From contig OZ253505.1 in NCBI GenBank assembly GCA_965262255.1, forward strand, positions 2,542,001 to 2,606,000: 64,000 nucleotides of DNA, written 5' to 3'. The notes under the pieces are model-generated. The model was given only the letters and a program-made list of their open reading frames with translations. It was not told where the DNA came from and searched no databases. Both the position numbers and the translations under genes were made by a program. This document shows positions 56,525 through 64,000 of this stretch, one piece after another; positions within the stretch are counted from its first letter, which is position 1, and every line of letters starts with the position of its first letter. This DNA comes from JANQQC01 sp965262255. GTDB taxonomy: Bacteria > Pseudomonadota > Alphaproteobacteria > Caulobacterales > Hyphomonadaceae.

Positions 56525-57820
56525 ATGAAAATTCGAGGACTTAGATGGTGGGTTGTTGGACTAGTTGCGCTAGCAACGGTGATCAACTATGTCGATCGAC
56601 AGTCTCTCAATGTGCTTTATCCGCAAGCGTTTGCAGATATTTTTCCAGACTTATCAATCGCAGAGCATAAAGAGATTTATGCTTTTGTATCGATGGTGTT
56701 CGTCTTATCGTACGCTTTCGGTCAAGCCGCTTTCGGTAAAATATTCGACTGGTTAGGAACACGGGTTGGGTTTGTATTGTCGATTGGAGCTTGGTCTATA
56801 GCGACAGCAGCGCATGCATTTGCAAAAGGAGTGTTTTCCTTTAGCTTGTTTAGAGGAATTTTAGGGTTTGCTGAGGCGGGCAACTGGCCAGGGGCAACTA
56901 AAGCCAACGCCGAATGGTTCCCGACTAAAGAGCGGGCATTCGCTCAGGGGATTTTTAACTCCGGAGCGGCGATTGGTGGAATCGTTTCGATCCCACTAAT
57001 CGGCTTTATGGCGGTTGTTCTTAAATGGCAGATGATTTTCATAATCATCGGTGTTGTCGGCCTCCTTTGGCTGATTCCATGGCTGATGATTGTTAAAGGG
57101 CCACCGTCCTCGCATAGTTGGCTGTCAAAAGAAGAAAAAGATTATATTCTTTCGGGTCAGCACAGTGGAAAGGATGGAGATGAAGAAGCACCACTGAGTA
57201 CAGCGGCTATACTCTCTAAAAAGCAAAGTTGGGGTATTATCATTTCGTCGGCGGCGATTGATCCTATATGGTGGATTTTTGTATTTTGGATTCCGACATA
57301 CCTGCTTGAAGTTTATCAGATGGATGTAAGAGGAATCGCTATATACGGTTGGGTGCCGTATGTTGGAGCTATGTTTGGCGCTTGGTTTGGTGGATTGCTG
57401 GCACAGAATCGATTGAGTTCGGGGTGGTCCGTTGACGCCACCCGAAAACTCACAATCACGTTAGGTTGCCTAATAATGCTTCCAGCGTTTTTTGCGCTCA
57501 CTAATCCCGGTAACGCAACGATGACTGTATTGATAATGGCCGTAATTTTGTTTGGATTTCAGACTGCAATCGGCAATATACAAACATTGCCAAGCGATTT
57601 TTTCAATGGAAATAATGTTGGCACACTCGCTGGATTCGCCGGAATGGCGGCTAAGCTCGCAGCGGCCGGACTGTCGACAGTGTTAGTGCCGCGGATTACT
57701 GAAGGTGGCAACTATAGTTTAGTCTTTATGTTGGGAGTGTTTTTAGCAATTTTGGCTATGGGCAGTGTTTGGGTTCTTTGTGGTACTATTCGACCGCTTA
57801 AAGCACTACCGTCAGACTAA
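56525..57820 (+). CDS. MFS sugar-acid transporter (first of tandem pair)
   Basis: Twelve-helix major facilitator of the hexuronate/ACS (ExuT-like) group, predicted to import DEH or short alginate products. The 431-residue protein begins MKIRGLRWWVVGLVALATVI NYVDRQ-type (a family N-terminus), then KIFDWLGTRVGFVLSIG (loop 2-3 signature), GFAEAGNWPGATKANAEWFP (ACS family helix 4 motif) and KGPPSSHSWLSKEEKDYIL in the central loop. It follows PL17 by 24 bases. The next gene is a close paralogue with the same signatures at the same places, so this is a tandem duplication. Substrate is inferred from context only. Confidence 0.88.
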   Translation: MKIRGLRWWVVGLVALATVINYVDRQSLNVLYPQAFADIFPDLSIAEHKEIYAFVSMVFVLSYAFGQAAFGKIFDWLGTRVGFVLSIGAWSIATAAHAFAKGVFSFSLFRGILGFAEAGNWPGATKANAEWFPTKERAFAQGIFNSGAAIGGIVSIPLIGFMAVVLKWQMIFIIIGVVGLLWLIPWLMIVKGPPSSHSWLSKEEKDYILSGQHSGKDGDEEAPLSTAAILSKKQSWGIIISSAAIDPIWWIFVFWIPTYLLEVYQMDVRGIAIYGWVPYVGAMFGAWFGGLLAQNRLSSGWSVDATRKLTITLGCLIMLPAFFALTNPGNATMTVLIMAVILFGFQTAIGNIQTLPSDFFNGNNVGTLAGFAGMAAKLAAAGLSTVLVPRITEGGNYSLVFMLGVFLAILAMGSVWVLCGTIRPLKALPSD

Positions 57821-57857
57821 ACAGTTCTTTAATATTTTTTATTTTGGATTCCTTTCA

Positions 57858-59198
57858 ATGAATACACAAAGCGTATCAGTTCCCGCGAACAAAACTGAAA
57901 ATTTCAAAGTAAGAGGATTACGATGGTGGGTCGTGGCACTTGTTGGGCTCGCTACTGTAATCAATTACATTGATCGACAAGCTCTCAATATCTTATATCC
58001 AGAGGCTTTCGCCGATATTTTTCCAGGTATGACTGACCAAGAACATAAAGAGATTTATGCCTTGATTTCTTTGATTTTCATTCTTGCTTATGCGATGGGG
58101 CAGGCGGCTTTCGGTCGAATCTTTGACTGGCTGGGGACGAGGATAGGTTTTGTTCTGTCTATTGGAGTTTGGTCTCTCGCTACAGTTGCACATGCTGTTG
58201 CGAGAGGATTGTTCACGTTCAGCATTTTTCGAGCAATTTTGGGATTTGCTGAAGCAGGAAACTGGCCAGGTGCAACAAAAGCCAACGCAGAGTGGTTTCC
58301 GATCAAAGAACGTGCAATCGCGCAGGGCATATTCAATTCCGGTGCTGCGATCGGGGGAATTTTAGCCATCTCACTCATCGGGTATTTGTCTATTTTTCTC
58401 GAATGGGAGATGATCTTTATTATCATTGGTGTAGCAGGATTGCTTTGGTTGGTACCTTGGCTGATAATTGTTAAAGGCCCACCTCAGGTTCATAACTGGC
58501 TGACAAAAGATGAAAAAGACTACATTCTTTCTGGACAACACCGTGGTGACCAAACGAATGCAAAAGCGCCTCTAAGTCTCAAAGAGATTCTGTCAAAAAG
58601 ACAGAGCTGGGGAATCATCATTGCCTCGGCGGTCTTAGATCCAATCTGGTGGATATTCGTATTTTGGATTCCGACTTATCTGCTTGAAGTCTATAATTTG
58701 GACATAAAAGGTGTTGCGGCGATTGGCTGGATTCCTTATGGCGGGGCAGCATTAGGAGCGTGGTTTGGAGGCATTCTGGCTCACAATCGAATGAGCGCGG
58801 GATGGAGTGTGAATAAGACTCGAAAATTTATCATCACGCTCGGAGCCCTGATAATGCTACCGGGGTTTTTCGCTTTGAGTAATCCGAGCGATCCGTTGTT
58901 AACTGTATTTATCATGGCGGTAGTTTGCTTTGGGTTTCAAACGACAATCAATAACGTTCAAACTCTTCCCGGCGATTATTTTAGTGGAAAGAGTGTGGGT
59001 ACACTAGCTGGATTAGCCGGCATGGCAGCAAAATTATCGGCTGCCGCTCTGGCGACAGTATTGGTTCCAATGATGACTCAAGGCGGCAATTACACTTCTG
59101 TTTTCATCATGTGCGTTGTTTTAGCTATTCTTACGGTCTTATCTGTGTTTGTTATTTGCGGACATATTGGTTCGTTAGATGAAGATACAAAAAGCTAA
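57858..59198 (+). CDS. MFS sugar-acid transporter (second of tandem pair)
   Basis: Paralogue of the preceding transporter, 446 residues from ATG 57858; the open frame extends back into the previous gene but that start is implausible. It has an extra 15-residue polar N-terminus (NTQSVSVPANKTENF) then VRGLRWWVVALVGLATVINY, RIFDWLGTRIGFVLSIG, GFAEAGNWPGATKANAEWFP and KGPPQVHNWLTKDEKDYIL. By eye about 70% of positions match its neighbour over the whole length, including loops, so duplication is recent or under constraint. The pair may differ in preference for monomer (DEH) versus oligomer, as known for multiple alginate MFS proteins in marine bacteria. Confidence 0.88.
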   Translation: MNTQSVSVPANKTENFKVRGLRWWVVALVGLATVINYIDRQALNILYPEAFADIFPGMTDQEHKEIYALISLIFILAYAMGQAAFGRIFDWLGTRIGFVLSIGVWSLATVAHAVARGLFTFSIFRAILGFAEAGNWPGATKANAEWFPIKERAIAQGIFNSGAAIGGILAISLIGYLSIFLEWEMIFIIIGVAGLLWLVPWLIIVKGPPQVHNWLTKDEKDYILSGQHRGDQTNAKAPLSLKEILSKRQSWGIIIASAVLDPIWWIFVFWIPTYLLEVYNLDIKGVAAIGWIPYGGAALGAWFGGILAHNRMSAGWSVNKTRKFIITLGALIMLPGFFALSNPSDPLLTVFIMAVVCFGFQTTINNVQTLPGDYFSGKSVGTLAGLAGMAAKLSAAALATVLVPMMTQGGNYTSVFIMCVVLAILTVLSVFVICGHIGSLDEDTKS

Positions 59199-59233
59199 AA
59201 AATTCGAATTAATCTTTTGAAGGAGCTTTAATC

Positions 59234-59986
59234 GTGAATTTGGACGGCAAAGTTGCAATCGTCACAGGTGGTGCCCGAGATATAGGTCGTAGCATTTCTA
59301 TGAAATTAGCGTCAACTGGTGCCAAAGTTGCAGTTAACTGGATGAACAGCCAGACAAATGCAATGGAAACGTTGGATTACATTACCGACGCAGGAGGTAA
59401 GGCTATCTTAGTTCGCGGTGATGCGACAAAGAAAGAGGACATTGATAACCTAGTGATGCGAACACAAAAAGAGTACGGAGAACAAATTCACATTCTAGTG
59501 AATAATGTTGGTGGACTTGTTGCTAGGAAAACTTTGCAAGAAATGGATGAAGATTTCCTTAACCAGTTGATGCAGCTGAATTTCAACTCCGTATTCTTGG
59601 CGACTAAAGCGATAGCTCCACACATGCCACCCGGATCATCAATTGTGAATGTCACTTCGCAAGCAGGTCGCGACGGCGGTGGAGGCGGGGCATCTGCGTA
59701 TGCGACATCAAAAGGGTCAGTGATTACTTTTACCCGAAGTATGGCTAAAGAATTAGGACCGAAGAATATTCGTGTAAATGCTGTTTGCCCTGGAATGATT
59801 GCCACTGCGTTTCACGATACTTTTACTAAAGATGACATTCGCCGGGCTGTTGCGAACTCTACTCCCTTGCGTCGTGAGGGTCACCCAGACGAGGTTGGTA
59901 ACGTAGTCGCCTTCCTAGCGTCCGACGATGCTTCGTTTATGACGGGTGTGAATTTGGATGTAAATGGTGGTTTGGCAATGTCATAG
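59234..59986 (+). CDS. SDR oxidoreductase, probable DEH reductase
   Basis: Probable reducer of 4-deoxy-L-erythro-5-hexoseulose uronate to 2-keto-3-deoxygluconate with NAD(P)H. The 250-residue protein has a GTG start with AAGGAG ribosome site, the cofactor motif TGGARDIGRS (about 10-19), VNNVGG (about 88-93), Ser in NVTSQAGRD, and the catalytic YATSK (about 156-160), with PGMIATAFHD after it and the family C-terminus FMTGVNLDVNGG. The assignment to DEH reduction is by position between alginate importers and KDG kinase; the family alone gives only SDR. Operon spacing is 35 bases before and 53 after. Confidence 0.8.
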   Translation: MNLDGKVAIVTGGARDIGRSISMKLASTGAKVAVNWMNSQTNAMETLDYITDAGGKAILVRGDATKKEDIDNLVMRTQKEYGEQIHILVNNVGGLVARKTLQEMDEDFLNQLMQLNFNSVFLATKAIAPHMPPGSSIVNVTSQAGRDGGGGGASAYATSKGSVITFTRSMAKELGPKNIRVNAVCPGMIATAFHDTFTKDDIRRAVANSTPLRREGHPDEVGNVVAFLASDDASFMTGVNLDVNGGLAMS

Positions 59987-60039
59987 ATAAACACGGCTTA
60001 TTGTTATCGAGTGAGCCAGGTAAGAAGGACGATCTTTCG

Positions 60040-61056
60040 ATGGATGGAGGAGTTGCGACACTTGGCGAACTAATGATGCGTCTTAAACCGGCGGGAAAGT
60101 TGAGGATTCGGCAAGCGAACTCGTTTGAAACGTGTTTTGGTGGATCGGAAGCGAATGTCGTAAATAGCCTTGCTCAGTTCGGAGTGAATACGAAATTCAT
60201 ATCAGCTCTACCGTCTAATGATTTGGGCGAGCAAGCCCTTTGTTTCCTGCGTTCATATGGTGTTGACGTTTCCAGTATAGTTAGAACGAATGGACGAATG
60301 GGGCTTTACTTTGTCGAAGATGGTGCGGATATTCGGTCGGGAAACGTTATTTATGATCGAGACAATTCTTCGTTCTCTGTATTGAGCGGTGATGAAATTG
60401 ATTGGGATTGTGCTTTCGAAGGAATGAGTTGGTTTCATATTAGCGGTATCTCACCGGCGATTTCAATGTCAACGCGTGAACTATCGGAACGAGCGTTACA
60501 AGAAGCCAAGCAACGCAAACTACATATATCAATTGATCTCAATTACCGGGCCAAATTATGGCAGTATGGCGAGGAGCCTTTTCAAGTTTTGCCTTCAATG
60601 GTCGAATTTGCTGATACTTTGTTGGCGGGTCGCGGGGATTGTTCGAGTTGTCTAGGATTAAAAGCTGAATCTTCGGAGGATGAACAATATTTCGAATCAT
60701 TGTCGTCTGAAGTCTTGGAGCGATATCCAAATATTCAGAATGTTATCATTACTATGCGTAGAACATTGTCTAGCGAAAAACAAAGGATGAGTGCTTTGTC
60801 ACGTTCGAAGAACGATATTTTCTATTCTAGAGTGTATGAACTAGACCATGTTGTTGACCGAATCGGAACAGGCGATGCGTTCGTTGCAGGTTACATTTAT
60901 GGCCAGATTAGTGGTTTGGGCGACCTTCAATCGTTAGAATTTGCAACTGCGGCAAACGCTTTGAAACATACGATACACGGAGACACCAACCGTGTTTCGA
61001 AAGAAGAGGTATTTGAGTTGATGAATGGTGAAACTCTTGGGCGAATTCGCCGGTAA
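60040..61056 (+). CDS. kdgK: 2-keto-3-deoxygluconate kinase (PfkB family)
   Basis: Phosphorylates KDG to KDPG, feeding the Entner-Doudoroff pathway. The frame opens at TTG 60001, but AAGGA at 60025-60029 precedes the ATG at 60040, giving MDGGVATLGELMMRLKP and 338 residues. PfkB motifs: FGGSEANVVNSLAQFG (about 28-43), glycine pair region, and the catalytic base motif DRIGTGDAFVAGYIYG (GTGD, about 272-287). It ends the alginate operon; the next step, KDPG aldolase, is not in the window. A ketogluconate or fructokinase activity is possible, but the neighbours favour KDG. Confidence 0.88.
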   Translation: MDGGVATLGELMMRLKPAGKLRIRQANSFETCFGGSEANVVNSLAQFGVNTKFISALPSNDLGEQALCFLRSYGVDVSSIVRTNGRMGLYFVEDGADIRSGNVIYDRDNSSFSVLSGDEIDWDCAFEGMSWFHISGISPAISMSTRELSERALQEAKQRKLHISIDLNYRAKLWQYGEEPFQVLPSMVEFADTLLAGRGDCSSCLGLKAESSEDEQYFESLSSEVLERYPNIQNVIITMRRTLSSEKQRMSALSRSKNDIFYSRVYELDHVVDRIGTGDAFVAGYIYGQISGLGDLQSLEFATAANALKHTIHGDTNRVSKEEVFELMNGETLGRIRR

Positions 61057-61502
61057 CTAGAGCTCTGCATAAATTGAAGTTTCTTCCGGGCAATCGTCCA
61101 CTCATAGAACAACTCAATCTAAAGTTTAGCCATTTTGGGAACTGAAAGAGTCCGAGTTTCTAACCCACACTGCAGTTCCTTGGCTTTTACCCGTTGACAT
61201 AATCCCGACGATTAGGAGTGTGTTCGTAATGCCTTGCTCCGAATTACTTTTCTCGCAAAGATTGAATCGCTATATAATGGAGATTCTCGTCAAAGTTAGC
61301 CGAAGCCACAGTTGCCACTGTGGACAGGCTGTTTCAAAATTGTTTGCATTAAGATACCGTCTTATGGTCTATTGTCTTTTTACCTAAACAGATGTTCACT
61401 GGCCTCTCCTTTGACGATCTATTCCTCGGGAAATTGTAGTTCCTAGGACTCGATTTCCAATTTTCATACTAATCCTCACATTACAACAAGGGACTGAAAG
61501 TA
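61057..61502. other. Gene-free stretch after the alginate operon
   Basis: About 445 bases. Contains a TATATAAT box near 61271 and a forward protein-like stretch (LPKQMFTGLSFDDLFLGKL) around 61380-61437 without a start, perhaps the end of a lost gene. A ribosome-like GGGACTGAAAG precedes the Abi pseudogene at 61503. Confidence 0.4.
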
Positions 61503-62198
61503 ATGAGCGACTTCATAGTTGTTCGCCGACAATCGGATTTAAACTCATTGCTAACGCAATTTGAGGGAACCTTTCGTTTAAATACCTTGAATCGCTATTT
61601 AGAGGAGAGTTCAGGAGATTCGATTAAGGAAATTCGCCAGTACGGTTGGAACACGGCCGTTTGTGCTGAGTTCTATGGGCCCTTACAGAGGCTCGAAGTG
61701 GCACTGCGGGAGACCTGCCACATTGCTTTACAAAAACGCTTCGGGGAGAATTGGTATGATCAAAATGAACTCGGATTGGATTTAAAAGCTACTGACATGA
61801 TTCATCAGAGTAAACTCAGGTTGTCAAAGAAACGTATAGAAAGTACTCCGTCAAATATAGTTTCTAACTAAACTTTTGGTTTCTGGGTTACGTTGCGAAC
61901 TCTAGGTAAGAAACCTAGTAACAGCTATGAAATGACGGTTTGGAGACCTGCCCTTCTGACAGCTTTCATAGGATTGAGCAGGAAACAAGTTTACTATGAG
62001 GTTAATGAAATGAACAGACAGCGCAATAGTATCGCACACCACGAACCTATATTTATGAGAGACCTGTTTGACGACTATAACACGATACTAAAGATACTGG
62101 GTTGGATTTCTCCGAAATCCCGTGACTGGGTCATTAAATTTTCGCGTATACCTGAGGTGCTGGCCGAGCGCGAATCAATCAACCTGTTAAAATTATGA
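61503..62198 (+). pseudogene. Abi-family (HEPN) defence gene with one in-frame stop
   Basis: Abi_2-type abortive-infection gene, paralogue of the one at 36.0-36.7 kb. The frame runs for 231 codons from ATG 61503 with a single TAA at 61869-61871 at the Leu position of the motif SN-L-TFGFW (the codon before is AAC, after is ACT). Before it: LNRYLEESSGDSIKEIRQYG and YGPLQRLEVALRETC. After it in the same frame: FGFWVTLRTLGKKPSNSYE, VWRPALLTAFIGLSRKQV and RNSIAHHEPIF, the intact HEPN RNxxxH motif. A single base change (TTA to TAA) accounts for the break, so inactivation looks recent, or readthrough is possible. Confidence 0.82.
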
Positions 62199-62260
62199 TT
62201 CTATCTATATAAGATGGAACTGGAATATCTGGCTTCCGACAATCCTGCCGGGAGCGAATC

Positions 62261-62407
62261 TAAACTGTTGCAAAATTTCAAAACAAGAAAGAAACTCAAG
62301 AAGATTTCGTTTTTTGCGTTACTCAGCCAAGAGAATCAACTTTTTTCCTCTGAAATTTGTGTAAATTTCCAAATTCAAGGACAACTGATGTATTTCGCAA
62401 CAGTCTC
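62261..62407. mobile_element. Miniature inverted-repeat element, divergent copy (147 bp)
   Basis: Ends TAAACTGTTGCAAAATTTC and GTATTTCGCAACAGTCTC, with GAATC on both sides (62256-62260, 62408-62412), a perfect 5-bp target duplication. The interior differs from types A and B. It is 63 bases after the Abi pseudogene. Confidence 0.85.
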
Positions 62408-62528
62408 GAATCATTTATCGGCTTGTTCAATACTAATTCGGTTACTTTCTTACTCGTCGATTCAATTTGCTTGAAGGTATTATGATCAACATAGCCGCTA
62501 AATTGACCGTTCAACTCCTAACGCTGGT

Positions 62529-62537
62529 GGGGGGGGG
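62529..62537 (+). repeat. Nine-G homopolymer outside any gene
   Basis: GGTGGGGGGGGGCC context; no gene frame crosses it. Comparable in length to the run in the first autotransporter. Confidence 0.7.
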
Positions 62538-62871
62538 CCAAACTTTAACTTTTTTCTAGAAACAGTTTGTTTTACTATCGTTAAAACTTTGGATACCAGC
62601 TGTAACGCAATGCCTTTCTTCAGTCTCTATCTTATCCTCCAAATATACACAATAGACAAGGAATTTCTCAGGCTACTGCTATAACGAAGATACTGAACGG
62701 ACGATTATCATCCAATATAGTGAAGAAGTTTTTTAGGTTTGCTTGTCTAGAGTCTAGAATCCTTTTCGTCAAAATTTGATGCATCAACTTCCCAACTTTC
62801 TGTTACATAGTCAAATAAGGATAGGCCACACACTCAAATACTTTGCTGGCAATCCGTAGCAAGTTAACCAA

Positions 62872-63191
62872 GGCGATTATATAGATGACTACGTGGTCAT
62901 TATATCTTTATTGGCTCTAAAGGCATCATCCCAAACAGAACTTGAAGCTCCGTCCAAGTCACTGCCTGTTTAGGACACAACACTTCGGAACTCGCCGAAT
63001 GTAAACCTAATCTTATGATTTAATCCCTTGAACCTTGGTTTACCACCTTCTTTCGTATAGACTCTCATGAACACATTCCATAATCGCTTCAACACAAAGC
63101 GTTGCGACGAAACATTACACCGCGCAAGCACTTCGTCTGTCTCGCGTAGCTCCTTTAGAAGGCTATAACAGATCCTATCCCCGGGGCGCAT
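62872..63191 (-). mobile_element. Deleted tnpB element: right end joined to an N-terminal tnpB piece
   Basis: GGCGATTATATAGATGACTA at 62872 is the same end as at 23166, followed by the hairpin ATGACTACGTGGTCAT and sequence shared with 23190-23280. On the reverse strand the frame from 63191 reads LLKELRETDEVLARCNVSSQ, RFVLKRLWNVFMRVYTKEGG and FKGLNHKIRF, the N-terminal part of TnpB, then meets the end sequence: about 900 bases of tnpB have been lost. Confidence 0.7.
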
Positions 63192-63365
63192 GCGAATAGC
63201 AGAGGCATCCCCAAGGTCTTCATTTACACCTTAGCATCTATTTTCAGTTACCTAACGGTTTAAATTGTCACATTTACTGACATGTGCCTTAATGTTCTCA
63301 AGTTGTGAAAGCGTTCGGCATTCGGTATTAGTTCGTAGTTTGATCGTAAATACTTCAAAGATACG

Positions 63366-63632
63366 TGTTCAGTCCAGTTCGTTGTAGAACAATTTAAAGA
63401 GATAGTTCCATCGAATGCTCCCGTCGTAGGCATAGATGTAGGTATTTGCTCTTTGGCTGCATTATCTAACGTTACTGAAATGGGCGGCTCCGGGAACTTA
63501 CCTCAAGCGGCAGAGGTTCCCCCGGAGCCTATACCCATGTCAATAGTGACTATACTAGATTTTGTCAATAAAAATTTAATGAATAGTCACAAATTTTTTG
63601 ATTGGAAGCATCTATCTGACGATGATTATTAA
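63366..63632 (+). pseudogene. Internally deleted tnpB remnant
   Basis: A forward frame reads SVQFVVEQFKEIVPSNAPVV, GIDVGICSLAALSNVTEMGG (TnpB RuvC-I region) and then directly GNLPQAAEVPPEPIPMSI, typical of the C-terminal tail of TnpB proteins, ending at TAA 63630-63632. The zinc ribbon and RuvC-II/III parts are missing. DNA around 63485-63530 forms a long hairpin (GGCTCCGGG pairing with CCCGGAGCC). There is no start codon; not functional. Confidence 0.65.
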
Positions 63633-64000
63633 TAACATATTAGAGCATTTTCCGATCAAGTAGTCTCGTATTCTCTCTAATCATTCTTAGTCTAAGGGGA
63701 ACAGAACCCCAAAATAGACGCAACTTGATAGGAAATTGCTTTAATTAACGTCACAAGATAACCAATTAACCTCGGCTCTACAGTAGGGGAGGACGATTAG
63801 ATTCGTTCTGCAATTTTAATCTGCCCGGAATATTCATAAAGTAATTAAGTCAGAATTCATAGCATTTACCCAATTAGGACGAAATTTGATGACGTATGGT
63901 ATTGAGAAAACATAGAAACACCGACTTCTAGTAGTTTACCTTGAAACGCACCGGTCTTAGGATAGTTTACCCACACAAGCTTAATAGATTTACGGTCAAA
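63633..64000. other. Gene-free right edge
   Basis: AT-rich; no supported gene, element end or terminator recognised up to the window edge. Confidence 0.6.

Larger units (their letters stand above)
62199..62870. other. Gene-free stretch with a miniature element and a nine-G run
   Basis: Contains the element at 62261-62407 and a nine-G run at 62529-62537. No supported gene. Confidence 0.6.

Noticed and set aside
61503..62198. Idea that TAA is reassigned to Leu, since two dead genes have TAA at a Leu-like position
   Set aside because: TAA is used as a normal stop in core genes such as pepA; TAG also interrupts the accessory genes, so decay is simpler.
1..64000. CRISPR arrays, tRNA or rRNA genes
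   Set aside because: No regularly spaced direct repeats and no cloverleaf or rRNA-like stretches were noticed on either strand; a dedicated tRNA scan was not possible.

Overview
The window reads as a chromosomal segment of a low-to-moderate GC alphaproteobacterium, probably marine or algae-associated. The lineage evidence is a GcrA-type cell-cycle regulator (43.9-44.4 kb), a pepA-holC pair, an alphaproteobacterial NifU-like scaffold gene, a yidD-thrS-hisI operon and a TonB-dependent receptor of the large Caulobacter/Xanthomonas type. The habitat inference rests on a complete-looking brown-algal alginate locus at 48.8-61.1 kb.

Layout. 1-6 kb is housekeeping: topA (running off the left edge), lptG-lptF, pepA-holC. 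6.5-13.7 kb holds a giant autotransporter whose signal-peptide coding part is separated from the passenger by a one-base frame offset at a run of nine G; an eleven-C run lies upstream. 13.9-16.9 kb is a small defence/toxin-antitoxin patch: a RES-toxin locus broken by an inserted miniature element and nonsense codons, then an intact AbiEi/AbiEii pair. 17.5-27 kb mixes core genes (a GlcD/D-lactate dehydrogenase-type FAD enzyme, hisI, thrS, yidD, NifU-like scaffold) with miniature inverted-repeat elements, a decayed tnpB element and a cluster of tiny membrane/coiled-coil genes. 27.1-36.0 kb is a second giant autotransporter (2951 aa) with a ten-C run 46 bases before its start. 36-37.5 kb has a dead Abi (HEPN) gene, a 211-bp inverted-repeat element and a promoter-terminator pair that looks like a small RNA gene. 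37.5-48.3 kb is core again: cysS, folE, an M23 peptidase, phoD, gcrA, an ABC-2 permease, an atypical SDR and mmsA. 48.8-61.1 kb is the alginate locus. 61.5-64 kb is another dead Abi gene, another miniature element and rearranged tnpB pieces.

How the parts work together. The alginate genes form a logical pathway: outer-membrane uptake (TonB receptor), two lipoprotein lyases (PL6 endo/exo lyase, then PL17 oligoalginate lyase), two tandem MFS importers, an SDR fitting 4-deoxy-erythro-hexoseulose uronate reductase, and a PfkB-type 2-keto-3-deoxygluconate kinase. KDPG aldolase and a regulator are not in the window. The two giant autotransporters share one modular design and both carry long homopolymer runs where slippage would switch translation or transcription, so I read them as a pair of phase-variable surface proteins; this is the most interesting signal in the window.

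At least six miniature elements with GAGACTGTTGCG-type ends are present, three with convincing 5-bp target duplications. Pseudogenes with nonsense codons are confined to accessory genes, indicating ongoing decay of mobile and defence DNA around an intact core. No rRNA, tRNA or CRISPR array was seen.
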